From assembly GCF_009856445.1 (NCBI RefSeq), contig NZ_WMFA01000002.1, positions 930,001 through 994,000 of the forward strand: a stretch of 64,000 bases of DNA, in the 5' to 3' direction. The notes under the pieces are model-generated. The model had not been told where the DNA came from. It saw only the letters and a program-made list of their open reading frames with translations, and did no database searches. Positions 27,122 through 35,470 of this stretch are shown here, piece by piece (within the stretch, counting starts at the first letter, position 1; the number at the start of each line of letters is the position of its first letter). The position numbers and the translations under genes are program-made. The DNA comes from Halobacillus litoralis (GTDB lineage: Bacteria; Bacillota; Bacilli; Bacillales; Halobacillaceae).

Positions 27122-28093
27122 TTATGCCCTTCTTTTACCAATATACTTTGCAATTCCTTTGAGTGTCTGTTTTGCACGATTTGCTGGTAATTTGTTCAGG
27201 GCTTGATAAGCTTTTTTCAAATAACGATCACTCAGTTCCAGTGACCGTTCAATCGAACCATTGGACTGAACTTTCTCTATCAAGGATTGAAGTTGAGCCG
27301 CTGTCAGATCTTCCTTCTGCTGAAAAACATGTTCCAGTTCCTTTTTGAACTCATGATCTTCCATAGAAAAAAGAACAGGTAGAGTAATATTCCCTTGGAG
27401 AAGATCACTGCCTGCAGGTTTACCTAATTCTTTCTCAGATGCCGTAAAATCCAGAACATCATCAATGATTTGGTAGGACATCCCAACATAGTATCCATAC
27501 TGATAAAGAGCACGCTCATGAGCTGGCTCAGCATTTGCTGCTATAGCACCAAGCCTGCAGCTAGCTGCGATAAGCAATGCGGTTTTCCTTTTAACTCTCC
27601 GTAAATATGTACGAAGATGTTGTTCAATATTGTATTTATCTCTGATTTGTTCAATTTCCCCTAGACATAATTCAACCATTGTCCCGGCAAGGATCTGATG
27701 AGCCCGGGGATTTTCAAGTACTGATAGATTCTCAAGCGACCTGGCAAAAATATAGTCTCCCGTGTACATAGCAATCCTGTTATCCCAGCGAGATTTAATT
27801 GTGGGCTCCCCACGTCTCAGTTCAGCTTCATCAATGACATCATCATGAACGAGGGAAGCGGTATGTATGAGCTCTAAAGAAACAGCGACAGCCTTCATGC
27901 GCTCGATATCATAGTCACCGAATTTACCACCAAGCAATACAAAGACAGGACGGATCCGTTTTCCACCTGCTTGTAACAATTGACTGGAAGCTTCTCTAAG
28001 TACTGGATTGTCGGATTGTATTGTATCATTTACAGCCTCTTCGATTACCGCAAGGTCATTTTTAAGAAAAGAGTAAATCATTGCTAGTTTCAT
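27122..28093 (-). CDS. hepT: heptaprenyl diphosphate synthase component II
   Basis: HepT is the catalytic trans-prenyltransferase subunit that, with HepS, makes the C35 side chain of menaquinone-7. Both Asp-rich motifs are present: DDVIDEAE (~84-91) and DDVLD near 215, with GGKRIRP at ~43. The 323-residue length is normal. It is the last of hepS-menG-hepT. Small residues before the first Asp-rich motif fit a long-chain product. Confidence 0.95.
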   Translation of the reverse strand: MKLAMIYSFLKNDLAVIEEAVNDTIQSDNPVLREASSQLLQAGGKRIRPVFVLLGGKFGDYDIERMKAVAVSLELIHTASLVHDDVIDEAELRRGEPTIKSRWDNRIAMYTGDYIFARSLENLSVLENPRAHQILAGTMVELCLGEIEQIRDKYNIEQHLRTYLRRVKRKTALLIAASCRLGAIAANAEPAHERALYQYGYYVGMSYQIIDDVLDFTASEKELGKPAGSDLLQGNITLPVLFSMEDHEFKKELEHVFQQKEDLTAAQLQSLIEKVQSNGSIERSLELSDRYLKKAYQALNKLPANRAKQTLKGIAKYIGKRRA

Positions 28094-28109
28094 GGCATTT
28101 CATCCTTAG

Positions 28110-28817
28110 TTATTGCTTTTCCCCCATATGCATGGCTGCAACGCCGCCCGTATAGGATTTTACAGTTACATTTTTGAACCCGACTTCTTCAAACATCTCT
28201 TTCAGTTCCTTTTTCCCTGGAAAGTCTTTCGCTGATTCGTGAAGCCAGCTGTACTCCTGATAACTTTTGGCAAAAAGCTTACCGAACACAGGCATGATTT
28301 TTCCGAAATAAAAATAATAGAGTTTTTTGAAGACGGGGTTGGTCGGTTGTGAAGTTTCTAAACAGACGACTTTGCCTCCAGGTTTCACGACACGATGCAA
28401 CTCTTTTAGAACTTGTTGATAATCAGGAACATTCCTTAAACCAAAGCCGATCGTTACAAAATCGAACTGGTGATTTTCATAAGGCAGGCTCATGGCATTA
28501 CCATGCTGAAATTCCACTTGGCTTACCCTGCCGGCAAGCTTTTTCTTAATGCCTACGGACAACATGTTCTCACTGAAGTCAAGGCCGATCACTTTCCCCT
28601 GTGTACCGACTTCATTGGCCAGTGCCATCGTCCAATCCCCTGTCCCGCAGCAGACATCAAGCGCATGGTCTCCCTTTTTCACATTCATACGTTTCATGAC
28701 ATCTCTCCGCCATAATCGGTGTTGTTGAAAGGAGATAATTGAATTCATACTATCATAACGTTCATAAATTTTTTCGAATACATGATGTACTCTTTCTTCT
28801 TTTGATTGTGGTTCCAT
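28110..28817 (-). CDS. menG: demethylmenaquinone methyltransferase
   Basis: This SAM-dependent C-methyltransferase (UbiE/MenG family) performs the last step of menaquinone synthesis. Motif I is [10 protein letters not shown] (~54-63); GFGLRNVPD (~125) and [13 protein letters not shown] are the family signatures. The ATG at 28817 follows GAAGAAGGG; a GTG two codons earlier overlaps the hepS stop and is an alternative. It stands between the two subunits of the prenyl-chain synthase. Confidence 0.94.
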   Translation of the reverse strand: MEPQSKEERVHHVFEKIYERYDSMNSIISFQQHRLWRRDVMKRMNVKKGDHALDVCCGTGDWTMALANEVGTQGKVIGLDFSENMLSVGIKKKLAGRVSQVEFQHGNAMSLPYENHQFDFVTIGFGLRNVPDYQQVLKELHRVVKPGGKVVCLETSQPTNPVFKKLYYFYFGKIMPVFGKLFAKSYQEYSWLHESAKDFPGKKELKEMFEEVGFKNVTVKSYTGGVAAMHMGEKQ

Positions 28818-28819
28818 AT

Positions 28820-29623
28820 TCACCCTTCTTCCGCTATCTTTCTATGGTTGAATTGATGATGAATAGCCGCGTGCATGTAAGATTTCAGCCAGTTGAAATG
28901 GACGGGTAGCTGGGTGATCGTCGTTTCCAGCCGGTGCATGTGATTTTGCAGCATTTGTTCAATGTTCACCACTACTTGGCCACTATTCCCAAGTAAAGCC
29001 GGGCGTTTGATGAGGGCATCAATAAGAGGGGAGAAATTCCCTTCCTGATAGCTGCGCTTTGCTTCCATCAACTTTTTAGCTAAAAGCCATTCGCCAGCCA
29101 TATCATTAATGGCTGTTTTTTGGACATACGAAGCAACCCTTTGAATAAGCAGAGACTCAATTTTTTTCAAACCTTCTAAAAATTCTTGGAATGACTCCAC
29201 ATCTTTATAATAAAGTTCCATCTTCAATTCATTGATTTCCTTAATCGCCCCAGCAAGCGTATGAATCATAGGAATGTCGTCAAGTTGAGAAAGCAGATAA
29301 TAATACAGGCCGCTATAATAATCGCCGGCAAGGACCGTCAATTGACGACTGCGAATGATGTCACGATCATCTTCTTCATCTGATAAAGTAACGAGATCGT
29401 GTGTATCAAGAGCAATCTGTACAAGCATCGTTGTAATGATGTATTGTTCTTTTTTCACCTCAGACAAATTCGTGTGATCCATGATTGAAGACAAAATGAC
29501 AAGTTTGTCTTCATCGATCGTCGGCTCAGGGATAAAACGTACCAAATAAGGGTGGCGAACTTTCGATGCAATTTTTCGTTTGAGTTGTTTGATGTCGTTA
29601 TCTGAAGAATTCAACTTGATCAC
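28820..29623 (-). CDS. hepS: heptaprenyl diphosphate synthase component I
   Basis: HepS is the non-catalytic helical subunit that sets product length with HepT. The 267-residue protein contains [18 protein letters not shown] (~105-122) and [13 protein letters not shown], typical of HEPPP synthase subunit 1, and lacks DDxxD motifs as expected. The stop is directly coupled to menG. mtrB lies upstream with a 90 bp gap. Confidence 0.9.
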   Translation of the reverse strand: MIKLNSSDNDIKQLKRKIASKVRHPYLVRFIPEPTIDEDKLVILSSIMDHTNLSEVKKEQYIITTMLVQIALDTHDLVTLSDEEDDRDIIRSRQLTVLAGDYYSGLYYYLLSQLDDIPMIHTLAGAIKEINELKMELYYKDVESFQEFLEGLKKIESLLIQRVASYVQKTAINDMAGEWLLAKKLMEAKRSYQEGNFSPLIDALIKRPALLGNSGQVVVNIEQMLQNHMHRLETTITQLPVHFNWLKSYMHAAIHHQFNHRKIAEEG

Positions 29624-29713
29624 CTTGTCCCTTCCTGAACACTATTAAACCATTCCTATTATAGCATATTTGACCTTTTACTGTTTACTATGTATACGTT
29701 CGCAGAGCGAAGG

Positions 29714-29938
29714 TTACTCTGCCTCGTTCGTCATTTCTCCGTGGCTCGTTTGAATGACCGCTTTCCCACGCACTTTCACGGCAGAAGTATGCTCTGTAAA
29801 CTGAGCAATCATGACTTCCCCACGATCAAGCTTTTCAGAGTGATGGAAACGTGTATCCGTACCGCGGGTCAAACCGATGACATTCACACCATCTTCAAGG
29901 GCTTTTATCACAAAGAAATCGTTGTTAGATGTAGTCAT
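29714..29938 (-). CDS. mtrB: trp RNA-binding attenuation protein (TRAP)
   Basis: TRAP is an 11-mer ring that binds (G/U)AG triplets in trp leaders when loaded with tryptophan. The 74 residues include [18 protein letters not shown] and the RNA-contacting residues Lys36, Lys55 and Arg57 (equivalent to B. subtilis Lys37, Lys56, Arg58). In B. subtilis folE (mtrA) lies directly upstream; here it is missing and HU is next. The classical target, the trp operon, is also missing from this window, so its targets must lie elsewhere. Confidence 0.95.
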   Translation of the reverse strand: MTTSNNDFFVIKALEDGVNVIGLTRGTDTRFHHSEKLDRGEVMIAQFTEHTSAVKVRGKAVIQTSHGEMTNEAE

Positions 29939-29964
29939 AAGGACCGCCTCCTTCTAGTATCATT

Positions 29965-29994
29965 ACTATCTCTTAAAAAGGGGACTGTTGTCAA
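29965..29994 (-). promoter_or_regulatory. sigma-A promoter of mtrB
   Basis: On the minus strand a perfect TTGACA (29989-29994) and GATAGT (29965-29970) are separated by 18 bp, with AAGGAGG 16 bp further on. It would drive mtrB and probably hepS-menG-hepT. Confidence 0.55.
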
Positions 29995-30077
29995 AACATC
30001 CACCTTGTTCACCCCTGCATAAGAACGGCCTCTCCATCATTATGGCCTCAATACAGGTTTTTAATAAAAATAAAAAG

Positions 30078-30103
30078 AAAAAGGGTGCACATGCACCCTT
30101 TTT
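30078..30103 (-). terminator. terminator after hbs
   Basis: AAAAAGGGTGCA-CA-TGCACCCTTTTT, a strong stem with U tail (TTTTTCTTTTTATTTTT on the minus strand) just after the HU gene. Confidence 0.92.
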
Positions 30104-30121
30104 CGAAGCCCTATGTAGCTA

Positions 30122-30394
30122 TTATTTAACCGCATCTTTAAGGGCTTTACCAGGTTTGAAAGCTGGTACTTTACTCGCGGAGATTTCGATTTCTTCTCCA
30201 GTTTGCGGGTTACGGCCTTTACGTGCCGCGCGCTCACGTACTTCGAAGTTACCGAATCCAATTAATTGGACTTTATCACCGTCTTTAAGTGAATCCATGA
30301 TAGATTCGAATACAGAATCTACAGCTTGTGTAGCATCTTTCTTAGAAAGATCAGCTTTTTCAGATACAGCGTTGATTAGATCTGTTTTATTCAT
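30122..30394 (-). CDS. hbs: HU family DNA-binding protein
   Basis: This is the 90-residue histone-like HU that bends and compacts DNA. The body [17 protein letters not shown], the [24 protein letters not shown] arm and the C-terminal [14 protein letters not shown] are nearly identical to B. subtilis HBsu. The ATG at 30394 is 8 bases after GGAGG; the earlier in-frame GTG is inside the ribosome-site region. It has its own promoter and terminator. Confidence 0.97.
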   Translation of the reverse strand: MNKTDLINAVSEKADLSKKDATQAVDSVFESIMDSLKDGDKVQLIGFGNFEVRERAARKGRNPQTGEEIEISASKVPAFKPGKALKDAVK

Positions 30395-30488
30395 GCCATT
30401 CACCTCCTCCCAAGAAGGTTTAACTCATTCAAGTGGTTTCATCCACTTCAAATGTTTATTTAGGTGCCATCTTTTGATGACAAGCCTT

Positions 30489-30517
30489 ATAATAAACGAG
30501 TTTGTAGCGAAATTCAA
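30489..30517 (-). promoter_or_regulatory. sigma-A promoter of hbs
   Basis: On the minus strand TTGAAT (30512-30517) and TATTAT (30489-30494) have 17 bp spacing and lie 94 bp before the HU start, leaving an untranslated leader of about 85 bases. Confidence 0.7.
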
Positions 30518-30540
30518 TAGACAATCATGTTAAAAACGCG

Positions 30541-30900
30541 TAACAATGCGACTTCAGAGCTGAATCTCGCTTCATTTACGGTCCCGCCTGCCATAATCTT
30601 CTTCAAGTGGCAAACCCGCTAAAACCTTGATATGGCGGGGTTTAGACAACTTTTTTGATCTTCACATAGGTAATTACGACATCTACCTCAAAAAATCCTT
30701 TTAACTTCGTAATTTTTTTCAAAAAAACACTGAAAAGAAAGCATTTGTCGTGTTTTTTTGAAGAAAAAAGAAGTTCCTATAGTCTTCTCTTGTGAAAGCA
30801 AAACCCAGGTATTCCATACAGGTCTGCCTCACTTCTGGAGTTCAAAAAGACTTCCAGATGCTCTATGTTTCGATGTTTTTTAAATACGTAAAAAAGAAAA
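30541..30900. other. hbs-spoIVA gap, AT-rich, with inverted repeats
   Basis: No gene is supported here. The stretch has a weak hairpin AAACCCGC...GCGGGGTTT (~30613-30643). It also has a 13-bp inverted repeat, TTCAAAAAAACAC (~30719-30731) and GTGTTTTTTTGAA (~30751-30763), around a 19-base loop. Neither belongs to the repeat family seen in other gaps. A regulatory or structural role is possible but unsupported. Confidence 0.5.
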
Positions 30901-30904
30901 AATT

Positions 30905-30929
30905 AAAAACGGCTCACACGGAGCCGTTA
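30905..30929 (-). terminator. terminator overlapping the spoIVA stop codon
   Basis: ACGGCTC-ACA-CGGAGCCGT forms the stem, followed on the minus strand by TTTTTAATTTTTTCTTTTT. The TAA stop of spoIVA is at the foot of the stem. Confidence 0.88.
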
Positions 30930-32405
30930 TAAAATAATTGCGATCATACCACCAGATCCTTCATTGATGATACGTTCGAGCGTTTCTTGTAATTTGTATC
31001 TTGCATTTTCCGGCATGAGCGCCAGTTTAGCCTGTATGCCTTCACGTACGATTGAACTTAAGGATCTTCCGAAGATATCGGAATTCCAGATGGATAGTGG
31101 ATCTTCCTCAAAGTCCTGCATCAGGTACCGCACAAGTTCTTCGCTCTGTTTCTCTGTACCGATAATTGGTGAAAATTCAGATTGGACATCCACTTTGACC
31201 ATATGGATTGAAGGAGCGACAGCTTTCAAACGCACCCCGAATCTTGAGCCCTGCCTGATGATTTCAGGTTCATCAAGCGTCATATCTTCTAAGGTCGGTG
31301 CAGCGATGCCATATCCGGTCTGTTTGACCATCTGTAAGGCATCAGCCACCTGGTCATACTCTCTCTTCGCATGTGAGAAATCCTGCATGATCTCAAGTAA
31401 ATGATCTTTTCCTCGGATCTCTTCTCCGACAATTTCTTTCAAGACATGATCGTACAAATGCTCCGGCGCTTGAAGATCGATTTCAGCAATCCCTTCCCCA
31501 AGGTCCATACCCGAGATATGAGCACCCGTAATGTACTCGTATTGATCGAAGTTTCCTACGACCGTATCCACATCCCGTAATCGTTTAATATCCTTGACAG
31601 TATCTTCAATCGCTGCTTGAAGGTTGTTTCTCAACCAGTGACGAGAATCAAGCACCATCACCCAGCTAGGTAAGTTCACATTCACCTCAAGCACAGGGAA
31701 TTCAAATAATGCTTCCCGAAGGACATTTTGAACGTCGTTTTCCCGCATGCTTTCTACAGAAAGCGCAAGGACGGGGATATCATATTTATCAGACAGATTC
31801 GCCCTCAATTTCTCCGTATTCGGATGATGAGGCTGAGCAGAGTTCACAATCATGATGAAAGGCTTTCCGACTTCCCTCAATTCTTCTACGATTTTCTCTT
31901 CCGCTTCCACATAATCAGAACGGGCGATTTCTCCAATGGTACCGTCTGTTGTCACAACGATTCCAATGGTCGAATGCTCCTGGATTACTTTTTGAGTACC
32001 GATTTCTGCGGCTTCATGAAAAGGAATCGCCTCTTCATACCAGGGAGTATGAATCATTCTTGGACCGTGCTCATCTTCATATCCGACTGCACCCTTCACG
32101 GCATAGCCGACGCAGTCAACCATGCGGACGCGGATGTCGAGGTGATCATCAATATTGATGTTTGCCGCCTGATTAGGGACAAACTTAGGTTCTGTTGTCA
32201 TAATTGTCTTTCCGGCTGCACTCTGTGGCAGCTCATCCAACGCGCGCTCACGCTCTGACTCTTCCTCCATATTTGGTAATACTACGAGCTCCATGAATTT
32301 TTTTATGAATGTGGATTTTCCAGTACGAACAGCCCCAACGACTCCTAAATAAATATCTCCATTTGTCCGTTTGGAAATATCACTGAAGATATCAACCTTT
32401 TCCAA
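30927..32405 (-). CDS. spoIVA: stage IV sporulation protein A (coat morphogenetic ATPase)
   Basis: SpoIVA polymerises on the outer forespore membrane using ATP and forms the base of the spore coat. The N-terminal TRAFAC-type domain has Walker A GAVRTGKST (24-32) and the switch segment VDCVGY. The C-terminal region through NEGSGGMIAIIL is the membrane and SpoVM-contacting part. The first 11 codons of the open frame are not homologous. A TTG at 32405, 5 bases after GGAGGGG, gives MEKVDIF and exactly the 492 residues of B. subtilis SpoIVA. A sigma-E promoter precedes it. Confidence 0.96.
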   Translation of the reverse strand: MEKVDIFSDISKRTNGDIYLGVVGAVRTGKSTFIKKFMELVVLPNMEEESERERALDELPQSAAGKTIMTTEPKFVPNQAANINIDDHLDIRVRMVDCVGYAVKGAVGYEDEHGPRMIHTPWYEEAIPFHEAAEIGTQKVIQEHSTIGIVVTTDGTIGEIARSDYVEAEEKIVEELREVGKPFIMIVNSAQPHHPNTEKLRANLSDKYDIPVLALSVESMRENDVQNVLREALFEFPVLEVNVNLPSWVMVLDSRHWLRNNLQAAIEDTVKDIKRLRDVDTVVGNFDQYEYITGAHISGMDLGEGIAEIDLQAPEHLYDHVLKEIVGEEIRGKDHLLEIMQDFSHAKREYDQVADALQMVKQTGYGIAAPTLEDMTLDEPEIIRQGSRFGVRLKAVAPSIHMVKVDVQSEFSPIIGTEKQSEELVRYLMQDFEEDPLSIWNSDIFGRSLSSIVREGIQAKLALMPENARYKLQETLERIINEGSGGMIAIIL

Positions 32406-32456
32406 AGGATCCCCTCCCAAATAAAATTTCACCTTCATACAAGCCTAGACAATCTA

Positions 32457-32486
32457 ATTCTATGACGTTGTCCTAGTGAAATATGC
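32457..32486 (-). promoter_or_regulatory. sigma-E promoter of spoIVA
   Basis: On the minus strand GCATATT (32480-32486) and CATAGAAT (32457-32464) with a 15 bp spacer match the sigma-E consensus (GKCATATT, 13-15, CATACAMT) closely. It lies about 50 bp before the spoIVA TTG. SpoIVA is made in the mother cell, as this predicts. Confidence 0.7.
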
Positions 32487-32649
32487 AAGAAATTATAAGT
32501 ACAGATACTTCTAGTGGACAAACATTCATAGATGATTCGCATAAACAGGAGAAGAGAAACACTGGATAGGTAAAGGATAATCAAGTTTAGTTTATGCTCA
32601 CTAAAAATCTATGAAAAAAACCGTCCCTCTATGCAGGAACGGTTAACAA

Positions 32650-33378
32650 TCATGTCGATGGCTGGGCTTTGGAAAACACCGGCTCCCCATCTTCTATTGT
32701 GTATGTGGTGGAATAGGCAGGGACGAATGGGGTATGATCCGTCAGTAAGTAACGGATATCTTCTCCATGCTCGTAACTGTGATCTTCATTTCTTAAGTAG
32801 GTGTACAAGTCTTTTCGATAATCAATATACACTCTTCCCTGTTCATCCAGATAAACGGGAAGTTTTTGATCAGAATAGGGACTGTTGACCATCGGAGGTT
32901 CGTCCATTCCAATTTTCTCATGATCAAGTTCATACACCCCAGGAGCTACGAAATCACCAAAAGGTGGAAATTTATTATTATCCCGGTAGAACTTCACTTT
33001 AACCTGCAAAGACCGCACCTCCTCTGTCGTTCTAAGGTCCAGCACTTTCACAGTCGGATCTGTTTCAGGATGGATGATGACATACTGATAATGGCCGCCG
33101 TTTTCAAACGAGGTACCCGGTAATTCAGAGAGAAGATTCATTTCTTTCAACTTACTGAATTCAATCGGATACTTCTGGAAGATTGGCGTATCCTGATCTT
33201 TCGTTTTGATAGGCAGAAGACCGTTTTTCTTCTCTTGATAGGTATCTACAGCATTTTGAACCATCTCAAGCTGCTGGTCATTCGGAACCTGGTTCTTCGC
33301 CAACTTGTTCTGCGGATATAGACATCCGGAAAGCAATAATGCCGTCAAGGGCAATAATATGAATAAAAAGCGTTTCAT
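32650..33378 (-). CDS. yphF: YphF-type lipoprotein
   Basis: The 242-residue protein has a lipoprotein signal peptide with lipobox LLLSGC (Cys19) and an extracytoplasmic domain with repeated beta-strand pattern (PVYLDEQGRVYIDY). Length, lipobox and position next to yphE and spoIVA match B. subtilis yphF. The function is unknown. Confidence 0.82.
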   Translation of the reverse strand: MKRFLFILLPLTALLLSGCLYPQNKLAKNQVPNDQQLEMVQNAVDTYQEKKNGLLPIKTKDQDTPIFQKYPIEFSKLKEMNLLSELPGTSFENGGHYQYVIIHPETDPTVKVLDLRTTEEVRSLQVKVKFYRDNNKFPPFGDFVAPGVYELDHEKIGMDEPPMVNSPYSDQKLPVYLDEQGRVYIDYRKDLYTYLRNEDHSYEHGEDIRYLLTDHTPFVPAYSTTYTIEDGEPVFSKAQPST

Positions 33379-33395
33379 GTGGTGTCTCCCTCCTG

Positions 33396-33593
33396 TTAGG
33401 CTGTAGGTCCGCTCAGGACGATATAAAATATGATGATTCCCCCGAAAATCATAAACAAATAGGCAAATACCGCAATCATCACTGATAGAAAGCCTTTTAA
33501 TTTATACCTGCTTAAGTAAATCAAACCAACAGCCAGGAACAATGAAATAATCCCTGCGAAGGATATGTACATTTTGAGCATTGATTCAGACAC
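33396..33593 (-). CDS. yphE: small membrane protein YphE (DUF2768)
   Basis: This 65-residue protein has two membrane helices (~9-27 and ~33-60). It is placed before yphF as in B. subtilis. The GTG at 33593 has AAGGAGG 7 bases upstream and gives VSESMLKMYISF; the open frame extends a little further, without ribosome site. Function unknown. It is probably co-transcribed with yphF (17 bp gap). Confidence 0.75.
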   Translation of the reverse strand: MSESMLKMYISFAGIISLFLAVGLIYLSRYKLKGFLSVMIAVFAYLFMIFGGIIIFYIVLSGPTA

Positions 33594-33719
33594 AGTTCTT
33601 CCTCCTTCAAGCACACTTTGCTGATGGTATTATACCACATGTATCCATAAACGGACAGATGAGAAAACAGAGTCTATCAGTCTTGTATAGCCTTTCTTAC
33701 AACTTTTTCTTAGAATGTC

Positions 33720-33905
33720 TCTCGCCTATATTTTGTGGATGAATGGTTAGTAAAGAATATGGTTCCCCTCCGCCACCTTGTATTTCAAAAGGGGTCCCGA
33801 GCCACTTATATCGTCTAAGGACTGATGGTAATAGTGAGACTCTTATGGGGTATGAGGCCTACAAACATCTCGAAACTGATTCTTCAAGATAAGTGGGCTT
33901 ATATG
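33720..33905. repeat. degenerate copy of the dispersed repeat
   Basis: The gap between yphE and spoVIF ends with TCTCGAAACTGATTCTTCAA (33868-33887), the conserved 20-bp terminus with one mismatch. It is followed by a flank GATAAGTGGGCTTATATG like that of the 39.26 kb copy. TTCCCCTCCGCC near 33.76 kb matches module A. The interior is too decayed to align fully. Confidence 0.6.
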
Positions 33906-33959
33906 AAAATAATGACTTCGGTTTACTGCGTTTTTCAAATGAAAAATGCATAAAAAAAT

Positions 33960-33982
33960 CCGGAGCAAATGGTTTGCTCCGG
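33960..33982 (-). terminator. terminator downstream of spoVIF
   Basis: CCGGAGCAAA-TGG-TTTGCTCCGG followed on the minus strand by ATTTTTTTATG. Confidence 0.85.
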
Positions 33983-34085
33983 TTGACTAAACAATTCCCT
34001 GACCAGCTCATGTGTAATGATTGCTGCGTAATATCTTATGCATACGAATGAAGGACCGCCTCCTCAGGCGCCTATTGGTTCGTAA

Positions 34086-34343
34086 TCATTTTAAAAACTT
34101 GCCCAAGGTATTCATATCCAGAGGCATGTTTTGTTTGGTGATTGCTTCAACGATTTTATCTTCCTTTGATTTAGACACGTTCTTATTAGCAACCTTTGCG
34201 AGCTGGCGAACAAGACGTCTGACCGTCTTTTCATCACTGAAATCAGCATTTTGTACAGAATTCGCCACTTTGAAGACATCTTCTGGGTCGATGTTTGCCT
34301 TTTTCTTCAGATGATCAAAAATATTCTTCTGAAAATCGTTCAT
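34086..34343 (-). CDS. spoVIF: stage VI sporulation protein F
   Basis: The 85-residue protein reads MNDFQKNIFDHLKKK...EDVFKVANSVQNADFSDEKTVRRLVRQLAK, the SpoVIF signature. B. subtilis SpoVIF is needed for correct assembly of late coat proteins in the mother cell. The ATG is 10 bases after GAGGAGG; a longer open frame to 34412 is not homologous. A sigma-K-like promoter overlaps the end of gpsA, in agreement with late mother-cell expression. Confidence 0.85.
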   Translation of the reverse strand: MNDFQKNIFDHLKKKANIDPEDVFKVANSVQNADFSDEKTVRRLVRQLAKVANKNVSKSKEDKIVEAITKQNMPLDMNTLGKFLK

Positions 34344-34377
34344 GAACAATTGACCTCCTCGTGCGTTAGGTTCTGTG

Positions 34378-34406
34378 TAGTATATGCACGAGAGTCGATA
34401 TGTGTC
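34378..34406 (-). promoter_or_regulatory. sigma-K promoter of spoVIF
   Basis: On the minus strand GACA (34403-34406), a 16 bp spacer and CATATACTA (34378-34386) fit the sigma-K consensus (mACm, 16-17, CATAnnnTA). It lies 35 bp before the spoVIF start. B. subtilis spoVIF is known to be sigma-K dependent. Confidence 0.6.
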
Positions 34407-35445
34407 AGTCATTCATCTTTTCATCAAGAATATTTGTCAAATCCTCCATTTCATGACGTCGAATCCTTGTCATCAATTCGTCGACGACATCTCTCGGATC
34501 AGCCGATTCAAATAAAATTCGGTAGATTCCTGAAGTGATCGGCATTTCCACTCCTTGCTCCTGCGCAAGTTGGAAAGCGGCTTTCGTCGTCCTGACACCT
34601 TCAACGACCATTCCCATTTGATCCAATACCTCATCCAATGGGTACCCTTGTCCAAGTTTATTCCCAGCCCTCCAATTTCGGCTGTGCGAGCTCGTACAAG
34701 TTACAATAAGGTCGCCGATACCTGTCAAGCCGGAGAAGGTGAGCGGGTTTGCTCCCATCGAGGTTCCAAGACGAGCAATTTCAGCAAGCCCTCTAGTAAT
34801 CAGTGCTGCTTTAGCATTATCTCCGTAACCTAGCCCATCAGAAATACCAGCACCAAGGGCGATAATATTTTTCAATGCGCCCCCAAGTTCCACACCAACA
34901 AGATCAGGAGAGGTGTACACACGGAACTGTCGATTAATGAAGAGGTCCTGCACTTTTTCTGCGACTTCTAGTTCCTCTGAAGAAACCGTTACGGTCGTCG
35001 GCTGCCTGAGACTCACTTCTTCCGCATGACTTGGACCGGATAGAACGACGATATCTTCATATTTTTCTTTAGGGATCTCTTCGGAAATCACTTCAGAAAC
35101 ACGCTTGTAAGAGCCAGGCTCTATCCCCTTTGAAGCGTGTGTAATAATCACTTTTTCGTTTAGGACTTGCTTCAATTGACCGCAGACTTCTCTCATAGCC
35201 TTTGTAGGAACAACCAAAATGACATGTTTTGCATTTTTTACAGTTGCTCCCAAATCATGGCTTGCAGTAATCGAATGAGGAAGATCCACATCTTTTAAAT
35301 ATTTTTCATTTCTATGCGTTTGGTTGATTTCTTCAGCAAGGCTCTCCCTGTGTGTCCAGAGATGAACCTCATGCCCGTTATCAGCAAGAACGAGGGCAAG
35401 AGCTGTTCCCCAGCTCCCCGCACCAAGTACAGCTACTTTCTCCAT
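34405..35445 (-). CDS. gpsA: glycerol-3-phosphate dehydrogenase [NAD(P)+]
   Basis: GpsA reduces dihydroxyacetone phosphate to sn-glycerol-3-phosphate for phospholipids. The Rossmann motif GAGSWGTA lies at 8-15 and the catalytic Lys in [15 protein letters not shown] (~190). The 346 residues are counted from the ATG at 35445, 8 bases after AAGGGAG; a longer frame running into der has no homology. It follows der by 25 bp. Confidence 0.96.
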   Translation of the reverse strand: MEKVAVLGAGSWGTALALVLADNGHEVHLWTHRESLAEEINQTHRNEKYLKDVDLPHSITASHDLGATVKNAKHVILVVPTKAMREVCGQLKQVLNEKVIITHASKGIEPGSYKRVSEVISEEIPKEKYEDIVVLSGPSHAEEVSLRQPTTVTVSSEELEVAEKVQDLFINRQFRVYTSPDLVGVELGGALKNIIALGAGISDGLGYGDNAKAALITRGLAEIARLGTSMGANPLTFSGLTGIGDLIVTCTSSHSRNWRAGNKLGQGYPLDEVLDQMGMVVEGVRTTKAAFQLAQEQGVEMPITSGIYRILFESADPRDVVDELMTRIRRHEMEDLTNILDEKMND

Positions 35446-35470
35446 GTTACCTGCTCCCTTCGTGAATGAA

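Noticed and set aside
33594-33650. TATAAT upstream of yphE as a sigma-A promoter
   Set aside because: No acceptable -35 hexamer at 16-18 bp; left uncalled.
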